This document shows positions 26,651 through 33,849 of a DNA stretch of 64,000 bases, in pieces (positions within the stretch are counted from its first letter, which is position 1; each line of letters begins with the position of its first letter). Under the pieces are notes generated by a model. The model was given only the letters and a program-made list of their open reading frames with translations. It did not search any database and was not told where the DNA came from. The translations under genes were made by a program, and so were the position numbers. The DNA lies in NCBI GenBank assembly GCA_002438605.1, contig DJPR01000040.1, positions 29,911 through 93,910 of the forward strand, written 5' to 3'. The stretch is from Ruminococcus sp. UBA6407. Its GTDB lineage: Bacteria; Bacillota; Clostridia; Oscillospirales; Ruminococcaceae.

Positions 26651-28132
26651 ATGGGAAAGCCTACAGGATTTATGGATTTTGAAAGAGAAGAAAATCTTTC
26701 ATCATCAGTAAGCGAGAGAATAAAGAACTATAGAGAGTTTCACACTCCTCTTGACGCTGAACAGCGTCGCTCACAGGCGGCAAGATGTATGAATTGCGGA
26801 GTTCCGTTTTGTCAGAACGGCAAGCCTATAAAAGGCATGGTATCGGGATGTCCGCTGAACAATCTTATTCCCGAATGGAATGAGCTGATTTACAGAAACA
26901 AGTCAGATGAAGCACTCAAGCGTCTGCTTATGACAAACAATTTTCCTGAATTTACTTCAAGGGTATGTCCTGCACTCTGTGAAAAAGCGTGTACCTGCGG
27001 TATTGACAGCAAGCCTGTTACAGTAAGGGACAATGAATATCATGTAATTGAAAACGGTTTTAACAGCGGACTTATGAATCCTCAGATTCCTGCATACAGA
27101 AGCGGCAAGAAAATTGCTGTAATCGGTTCAGGCCCTTCAGGACTTGCAGCAGCAGATACTTTGAACAAAAGAGGTCATTCCGTTACCGTATATGAAAGAA
27201 GCGACAGAATAGGCGGACTGCTTATGTACGGTATTCCTAATATGAAGCTTGAAAAATGGGTTATCGACCGCCGCAGAAAGCTTATGGAGGCAGAGGGTGT
27301 AACATTTGTTACCAATGCCGATGTAGGGAAAAACGTCAGTGCAGAGGAAATTAAAAGAGAATATGACGCTGTAATTCTTGCTTGCGGAGCGTCAAAGCCT
27401 CGTGACATAAATGCAAAGGGCAGAGACAGCAAGGGTATTTACTTTGCTGTTGACTTCCTGAAAGCAACCACAAAAAGTCTGCTTGACAGCAATCTTGCAG
27501 ATAATAATTACATTTCTGCTAAGGATAAGAATGTAATTGTAATTGGCGGAGGAGATACGGGAAATGACTGTATCGGAACAGCAGTTCGTCATGGCTGCAA
27601 ATCGGTTGTCCAGCTTGAAATGATGCCTAAGCTCCCCGATACAAGAGCAGAAAACAATCCATGGCCGCAGTGGCCTATGGTCTGCAAGACTGATTACGGT
27701 CAGGAGGAAGCAGCATACTTATTCGGAAGTGACCCAAGACTTTATGAAACAACTGTAAAGGAATTTATCAGTGATGAAAACGGCAGCCTTTCCGCAGTTA
27801 AAACAGTAAAGCTGAAATGGACAACAGATTCCGAAACAGGCAGAAAAACCATGGAGGAAATCAAGGACAGCGAACAGATTATTCCATGTGAGCTTTGTCT
27901 TATAGCGGCAGGCTTTACCGGAAGTGAGGAATATGTTTCACAGGCATTCGGAGTTGAACTTGATAAGCGTACAAATGTTAAAACGGAACAGGGAAAGTAT
28001 GCAGCAGCAGAAAAAATCTTTACAGCAGGCGATATGCACCGAGGACAGTCACTTGTCGTATGGGCTGTAAATGAGGGCAGAAATGCTGCTCGTGAGGTTG
28101 ATGAATATCTTATGGGATATACTAATCTGTAA
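26651..28132 (+). CDS. gltD: Glutamate synthase, small subunit
   Basis: About 493 residues. It passes electrons from NAD(P)H to the large subunit. The N-terminal 4Fe-4S cysteines are CMNCGVPFC, SGCPLNN and CPALCEKACTCG. The FAD site is IAVIGSGPSGLAAAD, the NAD(P) site is VIVIGGGDTGNDCIG, and the C-terminal FAD contact is KIFTAGDMHRGQSLVVWAVNEGR. ATG 26651 has GGAGG upstream within the gltB end, so translation is probably coupled. The gene is complete and collinear with the family. Confidence 0.95.
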   Translation: MGKPTGFMDFEREENLSSSVSERIKNYREFHTPLDAEQRRSQAARCMNCGVPFCQNGKPIKGMVSGCPLNNLIPEWNELIYRNKSDEALKRLLMTNNFPEFTSRVCPALCEKACTCGIDSKPVTVRDNEYHVIENGFNSGLMNPQIPAYRSGKKIAVIGSGPSGLAAADTLNKRGHSVTVYERSDRIGGLLMYGIPNMKLEKWVIDRRRKLMEAEGVTFVTNADVGKNVSAEEIKREYDAVILACGASKPRDINAKGRDSKGIYFAVDFLKATTKSLLDSNLADNNYISAKDKNVIVIGGGDTGNDCIGTAVRHGCKSVVQLEMMPKLPDTRAENNPWPQWPMVCKTDYGQEEAAYLFGSDPRLYETTVKEFISDENGSLSAVKTVKLKWTTDSETGRKTMEEIKDSEQIIPCELCLIAAGFTGSEEYVSQAFGVELDKRTNVKTEQGKYAAAEKIFTAGDMHRGQSLVVWAVNEGRNAAREVDEYLMGYTNL

Positions 28133-28144
28133 AAGGAGAACGTC

Positions 28145-29437
28145 ATGATTTACAATGAAAATGAAATCCTGCAGTATATTGAAGAAAATGATGTAAAATT
28201 TGTAAAGCTTGCATTTTGTGATATAAACGGAAAGCTGAAAAATATATCAGTTCTTTCATCAGAGCTTGCAGTTATATTTGAACGTGGAATCAAAATAAAC
28301 AGCAGTAAAATATGCGGATTTTCAAATGACGGGGACAAGCCGCTTTATCTTTTCCCTGATGCGTCTGCAATGACTGTATTGCCATGGCGTCCGCAGCAGG
28401 GCAGAGTTATAAGACTTTTCTGTTATATCCGTTATGCCGATGGCACACATTTTGAGGGCGATGGCAGATACTTCCTTAAAAGAGCAGTGAAAACTGCTCT
28501 TGATAAGGGATTTTGTTTCAGATTCGGTACATCATGCGAATTTATGCTTTACTGCACTGATGATAACGGACTTCCTACAAATATACATCATGATTTTGCG
28601 GGCTACTGTGACTCTGCTCCTGAAGATAAGGGCGAAAATATACGGCGTGATATTTGTCTTACACTTGAACAGATGAATATACACCCGCTTTCCTCATATC
28701 ACGAAAGCGGCTGCGGACAGCATGAAATAGATTTCAATGCGTCGTCTGCACTTAAAGCTGCGGATACATTTCTCAGCTTTAAATCAGCAGTAAAATCGGT
28801 TTCCCAGCGAAACAATGTGTATGCAAGCTTTATGCCTAAGCCTGATAAGAATGATTACGGCAACGGTATGCAGATAAGCATGAATATTATCAGGGACGCC
28901 GACTTTTTCAATGTAACGTCCGACAAATCATATGTCAACATGAAATCTGCAATTGCAGGAATTCTTAAATATATAAATGACCTTTCATTGTTTACAAATC
29001 CGATTATAAATTCATACAGCCGATTGAGCGAATCATCTGCTCCGAGAATACTTGCATGGTCTGATAAGGAAAATTCTCATGCCGCAGTTTTTTCGGGAGA
29101 AGATTCACCGATAGTTCTTCGTACTACCGACTGCGTATGCAATCCGTATTATGTATTCGGTCTTATGATTTATGCGGCACTTGAGGGAATTGAAAATAAT
29201 TATGAGCTTTCGTCCGCAATTGAAAAGGACTTTGTATCTGATAATGCGTCTGATTATCTTCCGTCATCATTCGGTACGGCTGTTGAATTTGCAGAAAAGT
29301 CTGATTTTCTCGGCAAGTATATCAATCATGACATTCTCTCAGGCTTTATAGATATTAAAAGGCGTGAATGGACTGAATATTCTGCGGCTGATGATAAGGA
29401 CTCATTTGAAATGAAAAAGTATTTTTACAGTATCTGA
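28145..29437 (+). CDS. Glutamine synthetase-like protein with degraded active site (probable pseudoenzyme)
   Basis: 430 residues of the GSI fold, from the beta-grasp (KFVKLAFCDINGKLKNI) to the C-terminal helices. Some catalytic positions survive: E132, E187 and E194 (YHESGCGQHEID), R293 and R326. Others are changed by eye alignment: the first Glu of GPEPEFF is Ser130; the His of NGSGMH is Gln243 (YGNGMQ); the E-flap GYEAP reads SSAP; the ANRSA arginines read DKENSHAAV; and the Glu of VELR is Val324. Catalysis is unlikely, while glutamate or nucleotide binding may remain. It lies between gltD (12 bp) and an ANTAR regulator (11 bp), which suggests a sensory role. Confidence 0.85.
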   Translation: MIYNENEILQYIEENDVKFVKLAFCDINGKLKNISVLSSELAVIFERGIKINSSKICGFSNDGDKPLYLFPDASAMTVLPWRPQQGRVIRLFCYIRYADGTHFEGDGRYFLKRAVKTALDKGFCFRFGTSCEFMLYCTDDNGLPTNIHHDFAGYCDSAPEDKGENIRRDICLTLEQMNIHPLSSYHESGCGQHEIDFNASSALKAADTFLSFKSAVKSVSQRNNVYASFMPKPDKNDYGNGMQISMNIIRDADFFNVTSDKSYVNMKSAIAGILKYINDLSLFTNPIINSYSRLSESSAPRILAWSDKENSHAAVFSGEDSPIVLRTTDCVCNPYYVFGLMIYAALEGIENNYELSSAIEKDFVSDNASDYLPSSFGTAVEFAEKSDFLGKYINHDILSGFIDIKRREWTEYSAADDKDSFEMKKYFYSI

Positions 29438-29448
29438 GGTGGTGAGCA

Positions 29449-30030
29449 TTGGAGAATGTTGTAATTGTATCAGGCAATAAAGCTGCAACTGAATCTCTTG
29501 CAGTCTTTTTCAGCGAATCCTTCCAATGCAATCCACGACACGCTGAAACGGCATCTCATGCCTATGCCATGTTTGAGGCAGGTATAAATTGTGAACTGGC
29601 TGTTATAAACGCTCCCCTGCCCGATGAATCGGGCATAAGACTTTGTGAGTATATAACTGAAAATACATCTGCATTCTGTATTCTGATAGTAAAATCGGAA
29701 AAGGCAGCACATTTAACGGACTTTGCTGAAAAAAACAACATTATTTTAATTACAAAGCCGTTTAATAGGTCAACCCTGTACCAGTCGGTAAACCTTGTTG
29801 ATATTTCAATCAGGCGGTATTATAAGCTTTATGAGGAAAATCAGCGGCTTGAACGTATGCTGGAGGAAATGCGGACTATAGACAGAGCCAAATTCATGCT
29901 TATTGAATACAAGGGTATGTCGGAACAGCAGGCTCACGGCTTTATTGAAAATTATGCAATGAATCTTCGGAAGAAAAAAAGTCACGCAGCTTCTGAGATA
30001 ATAAATAAATTAACAGAGGAATATTTATAA
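29449..30030 (+). CDS. ANTAR-domain antiterminator with pseudo-receiver (NitR/AmiR/NasT-like)
   Basis: 193 residues. Residues 1 to about 118 have a receiver fold, but the acidic pair is absent (VIVSGN) and the phospho-acceptor Asp is Asn54 (INAPLPDESG); Lys103 is kept. A coiled coil (about 124-142) leads to an ANTAR domain at about 143-190: DRAKFMLIEYKGMSEQQAHGFIENYAMNLRKKKSHAASEII. ANTAR domains bind paired RNA hairpins and prevent termination. Without phosphorylation, control must come from a partner, plausibly the GS-like protein encoded upstream. The start is TTG, with AGGTGG before it. Confidence 0.88.
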   Translation: MENVVIVSGNKAATESLAVFFSESFQCNPRHAETASHAYAMFEAGINCELAVINAPLPDESGIRLCEYITENTSAFCILIVKSEKAAHLTDFAEKNNIILITKPFNRSTLYQSVNLVDISIRRYYKLYEENQRLERMLEEMRTIDRAKFMLIEYKGMSEQQAHGFIENYAMNLRKKKSHAASEIINKLTEEYL

Positions 30031-30042
30031 GGTGGTATAAAA

Positions 30043-31470
30043 ATGTTTGATAAACTGCATGAGGAATGCGGAGTTTTCGGAATATACGAAACTGCCACAA
30101 AAAATGTTGCGGAGAGCGTTTATTCCGCATTGTTTGCACTTCAGCACAGAGGACAGGAAAGCTGCGGCATTTCAGTTTGTGATGACGGAGTTTTCAGTCA
30201 TGCCAAGGGCAGCGGACTTGTTGGAGAGGTTTTCAGCAAGGATAAGCTTAAATCTCTGGGAGATGGAAGAATCGCCATAGGTCATGTAAGATACTCAACC
30301 TGCGGCGGTAATAATCCGAATAATATCCAGCCGCTTGTAATAAGACATATTAACGGCAATCTTGCTCTTGCCCATAACGGAAATCTTGTTAATACAGCCG
30401 TTCTGAGAAAGAGCTTTGAGCTTTCGGGAGCAATTTTTCATGGGACTTCCGATACAGAGGCAATAGCTTATGAAATAGTTCATCAGCGTCTTACATGCAA
30501 ATCTACGGAGGAAGCTGTTGAAAAGGCTATGTATGAGCTGAAAGGTGCATATTCATGTATTCTTATGACTGCCTCAAAGCTTATTTTATTTCGTGACCCT
30601 AATGGTTTCAGACCATTATGTCTTGGCAGGACAAGTGACGGAGCTTATGTTGCTGCATCGGAATCATGTGCGATAGAGGCAGCGGGGGCAGAGTTTATTC
30701 GTGACGTAGAGCCCGGAGAAATTGTGGTAATAGGGGAAGATTCAATTTCGTCCATTAAAACACACTGCGGCGGAAAAAGAAGTATCTGTATATTTGAGTA
30801 CATATATTTTGCAAGACCTGATTCTGTAATTGAGGGAACTTCTGTTCACACTGCAAGAGTACGTTCTGGAAGAATACTTGCCCGTACTGCTCATGTAGAT
30901 GCTGATATTGTAATCGGAGTGCCTGATTCAGGACTTGATGCAGCATTGGGATATTCCCTTGAAAGCGGAATACCTTACGGAATAGGATTTATCAAGAATA
31001 AATACATCGGCAGGAGCTTTATTCAGCCTGACCAGACTCAGCGGAGCAATTCGGTTAAAATAAAACTTAATGTTATAAAGGAAACAGTAGCAGGCAAAAA
31101 GGTTATAATGATAGATGACTCAATTGTAAGAGGTACGACAAGTGCAAGAATAGTTCGCCTTTTGCGTGAGGCAGGAGCGAAAGAGGTTCATGTAAGAATA
31201 TCATCTCCGCCGTTTGTTCACAGCTGTTACTTTGGAACTGATATTGACTCAGAGGACAGACTCATAGCTCACAATTGCAGGGATACAAGTGAGATAGCTA
31301 AGTATATCGGTGCAGATTCCCTTGAATATATGCCTGTGGAGTCGCTTGGAGATTTGCTTGATGATACGGAAATCTGTTATTGTGACGGTTGTTTTACGGG
31401 GAATTATCCTGTGGACGTAAGCAATGCAGTTTATAAAAATAAGTTTGACAGTAAAATTCATAAGAAATAA
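30043..31470 (+). CDS. purF: Amidophosphoribosyltransferase PurF
   Basis: 475 residues. It catalyses the first committed step of purine synthesis, PRPP plus glutamine to phosphoribosylamine. A short propeptide precedes the nucleophile Cys in EECGVFGI. QHRGQESCGIS and the C-terminal PRPP loop VIMIDDSIVRGTTSARIV are intact. Cysteines in ICIFEYIYFARPDS, AHNCRDTS and CYCDGCFTGNYPV match the 4Fe-4S type of Bacillus PurF. It follows the ANTAR gene by 12 bp, so a major glutamine consumer shares the nitrogen operon. AAGGTGG precedes ATG. Confidence 0.95.
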   Translation: MFDKLHEECGVFGIYETATKNVAESVYSALFALQHRGQESCGISVCDDGVFSHAKGSGLVGEVFSKDKLKSLGDGRIAIGHVRYSTCGGNNPNNIQPLVIRHINGNLALAHNGNLVNTAVLRKSFELSGAIFHGTSDTEAIAYEIVHQRLTCKSTEEAVEKAMYELKGAYSCILMTASKLILFRDPNGFRPLCLGRTSDGAYVAASESCAIEAAGAEFIRDVEPGEIVVIGEDSISSIKTHCGGKRSICIFEYIYFARPDSVIEGTSVHTARVRSGRILARTAHVDADIVIGVPDSGLDAALGYSLESGIPYGIGFIKNKYIGRSFIQPDQTQRSNSVKIKLNVIKETVAGKKVIMIDDSIVRGTTSARIVRLLREAGAKEVHVRISSPPFVHSCYFGTDIDSEDRLIAHNCRDTSEIAKYIGADSLEYMPVESLGDLLDDTEICYCDGCFTGNYPVDVSNAVYKNKFDSKIHKK

Positions 31471-31488
31471 AAGAGCATAAATTTTGAA

Positions 31489-31520
31489 AAGGGAACGCCC
31501 TGCAAGAAAGAGCGTTCCCA
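31489..31520 (+). terminator. purF terminator-like hairpin (3' fragment of the structured repeat)
   Basis: GGGAACGC ... GCGTTCCC, nearly identical to the last hairpin of the 170-bp repeat that begins 41 bp later. It directly follows the purF stop and lacks a T run. Confidence 0.6.
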
Positions 31521-31560
31521 TAATTTATAGGTATTTTATTGGATTGCTATAGTTAATAAT

Positions 31561-31730
31561 GGGTTTCCAAAGGGTTTTTAACCCTTTGGCGAAGTCCAGA
31601 GGCAGAGCCTTTGGTGGGGTGTGGGGCAAAGCCCCGCATAAAGCCTTTAAGCGCTCCGCAAAGGGTGAATTAAAAGCAGTCCGAATAGACTGCTTTTAAG
31701 AGGGAACGCCCTGCAAGAGAGGGCGTTCCC
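31561..31730 (+). repeat. Structured six-hairpin repeat, copy A
   Basis: 170 bp with six consecutive stems. Examples are CCAAAGGGTT/AACCCTTTGG, CCAGAGGC/GCCTTTGG, GTGGGGC/GCCCCGC, CCTTT/AAAGG around GCGCTCCGC, AAAAGCAGTC/GACTGCTTTT and GGGAACGCCC/GGGCGTTCCC. The same element, with compensatory changes, is at 40504-40674. I see no ORF or terminal target duplication. Confidence 0.85.
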
Positions 31731-31744
31731 TTATTTTATTCAGA

Positions 31745-31775
31745 GCAACACCGCACAAGCTTTGTGCGGTGTTGC
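31745..31775. repeat. Dispersed palindromic repeat, copy 6 (perfect)
   Basis: GCAACACCGCACAA (31745-31758), GCT loop, TTGTGCGGTGTTGC (31762-31775): a perfect 14-bp stem. A second GTGTTGCCTTA follows. It ends 17 bp before the convergent coiled-coil gene stop and is the best reference for the family consensus. Confidence 0.85.
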
Positions 31776-31792
31776 CTTAGGTGTTGCCTTAA

Positions 31793-33835
31793 TTATTTAA
31801 TAGCTTCAGTACGGTATACAAATTTAACAGTACCGTTTGTATCATCTGTGATTCCTGAGAATGAACGATATTTTTCAGAAGCCTGCAATGTGTAATCAAC
31901 TCGTTCAAACAGACCGCTGAAATTGCCGTCAACAGCATTTATAAGCTTTGTAATTCCGTCATTGTTAAGCTTAACTATGCCCTCGTTGAGTGACTTTGCA
32001 CCGTCACGAAGCTGTTTAACGCCGTCAATAAGAGCAGGAGTGTTGTCCTTGATTTTCTTTATGCCGTTGTTAAGCTCATTTATACCTGCGGAGAGGTCTT
32101 TTGCACCGCTGCTCAAGCTTGCTGCACCTGTGTTAAGCTTTTCTGCACCAGCTTTTGCACTGTCTACACCACTTGTATATGCGGATAAGCCTGTATAAAA
32201 TTCATTGTAGCTGTTAAGCTGGTCAATGAGAGCAGTTATACTGTTTCTGCCTGCATTTACGCTGTCTATTCCCTGTGAAATCTGTGCCTGAACGTCAGCG
32301 GACTGCATATTCTGTTCGATAAGCATATTTATCTGTTCATCTGTTTTTGATGAAATTACAGCTTTTACGCTGTCGGTTGACATCTGAGCGTCAACAGCTC
32401 CGTTAATCTGAGCTTGCTGTGCAGAGGTAATAACGCCTGCTGCAACACCCTGCTGATACTGTTCCAAAGTCATATTCATGGACGCAAGAACCTTGCCCAG
32501 AACCTCAGCTCTTACCGCTTCTGTAACCTTTGCTTCTACAGCAGACCTCTGTGCATTTACTGCTGCTGTAACTTTTGCCTTAGCCTGTGTGGTTACTGTA
32601 TCCTCATTAAGTCCTGCAAGAACGCTGTTAAGAACTGTCTGATAGTTTGAAATTGTCAGTTCAGGAACTTCAAGTCCTGCTTGATTGAGCTGGTCAGCAG
32701 CCATTGAAAGCAATGATTCAAAAACCTGTTCAGCACCTGCATTTAATTCAGCACTGTTGCTTTGAAGCTCTGAAAGTCCGCTGTAAAGCGACTTTGTACC
32801 GTCTGAGAGTGTATTTGCACCGCTACTGAGTGACTGAACTCCGTTTTTAAGCTTATCAGAACCTGCTGAAAGACTGTTTATTCCCGAAACAAGCTCGTTT
32901 GACTTTGTAAGCAGACTGTCAAGTCCGTCATACAGCTTGGAAGAACCGTCCATAAGCTGAGTCATAGCGTCTGAGAGCTTAGTCATTGAATCGCTGAGAT
33001 TGCTCAGTTCATCTGACTTGCTGAATGAAATATTATTGAAAACTTCATTTGTTGCCAACGTTACGGTATTTGTAAGACTGAAATTCTTTACATCAGCACT
33101 TACTTCAAAGTAATCAGGAATTTCAAATTTATCCTTGTCTATTTTGAGGTTTTCCTGAAGTGACGGGAATGCCATTCCTACAACAGCGGAACGATTGCCG
33201 TCATTTATCAGTTTGCCGTTTGTGACCTCAACATTTTTGAAAATGTCATTATCAAGAACCATACCCGTAAGCACTGCAAAAGGAACGTAAACCTCCTGTT
33301 CTTTGCCATTCAGTTCAACCTTTTCAAGCTGGTTGTTTGTATATTCATAGCGGATTACTACATGACCGCTTTTTCCTGCAAGCTCCTTAGGGGAAACTTC
33401 CTTGCCGTCAAGAGTATACTTTATATTCATTGAGATAGGAAGCTCCTTGCTGATTTCGCCCTGATAATAAATATCATTGCCGTCTGCATTCCATGTAACT
33501 TCTTTTCCGCTTAATGAGAATGTTTCATCACCCTTTACATTTTCTATGTTTTTAAGCTCTGAAAAGTCCTTGAGGGAGCTTTCTCCATCAGGATTTTTCA
33601 GCCAGTCACTGACTATTATTTTATTCGTACTGCCGTCTGCACCTGCAAATACATAAACAGTTTCGTCTTTTCCTGATGAACTTGTATTTATGGTGTTTTC
33701 AGCAGAAATGCTTACAGTATTTTCGGCAGTATCTGTTTTTTCGTGAGTATCAGCCGCATAAACAATACCCACAGAGCTTAAAACAAAAGTAATACTTATA
33801 ACAGCGGCAATAATCTTTTTCATTTTCTTACTCAT
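31793..33835 (-). CDS. Secreted or anchored coiled-coil protein (YhgE/Pip-like) next to an MMPL exporter
   Basis: About 680 residues. A signal peptide (KKMKKIIAAVISITFVLSSVGIVYAA) is followed by a beta-rich domain (about 40-260). Long heptad-like runs of the type LSSGANTLSDGTKSLYSGLSEL and LNTGAASLSSGAKDLSAGI resemble YhgE/Pip proteins. The middle carries an Ala/Gln-rich helical segment (about 390-510). No C-terminal membrane helices are present. ATG 33833-33835 has AAAGGAAG upstream and is 14 bp after the MMPL stop. It probably works with that exporter outside the membrane. No enzyme motif is seen. Confidence 0.75.
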   Translation of the reverse strand: MSKKMKKIIAAVISITFVLSSVGIVYAADTHEKTDTAENTVSISAENTINTSSSGKDETVYVFAGADGSTNKIIVSDWLKNPDGESSLKDFSELKNIENVKGDETFSLSGKEVTWNADGNDIYYQGEISKELPISMNIKYTLDGKEVSPKELAGKSGHVVIRYEYTNNQLEKVELNGKEQEVYVPFAVLTGMVLDNDIFKNVEVTNGKLINDGNRSAVVGMAFPSLQENLKIDKDKFEIPDYFEVSADVKNFSLTNTVTLATNEVFNNISFSKSDELSNLSDSMTKLSDAMTQLMDGSSKLYDGLDSLLTKSNELVSGINSLSAGSDKLKNGVQSLSSGANTLSDGTKSLYSGLSELQSNSAELNAGAEQVFESLLSMAADQLNQAGLEVPELTISNYQTVLNSVLAGLNEDTVTTQAKAKVTAAVNAQRSAVEAKVTEAVRAEVLGKVLASMNMTLEQYQQGVAAGVITSAQQAQINGAVDAQMSTDSVKAVISSKTDEQINMLIEQNMQSADVQAQISQGIDSVNAGRNSITALIDQLNSYNEFYTGLSAYTSGVDSAKAGAEKLNTGAASLSSGAKDLSAGINELNNGIKKIKDNTPALIDGVKQLRDGAKSLNEGIVKLNNDGITKLINAVDGNFSGLFERVDYTLQASEKYRSFSGITDDTNGTVKFVYRTEAIK

Positions 33836-33849
33836 AATCAATCTTCCTT

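Noticed and set aside
28145-29437. Annotation of the GS-like gene as an active glnA
   Set aside because: Overall fold is GSI, but too many catalytic positions differ; an active GSIII is encoded at 15703-17799.
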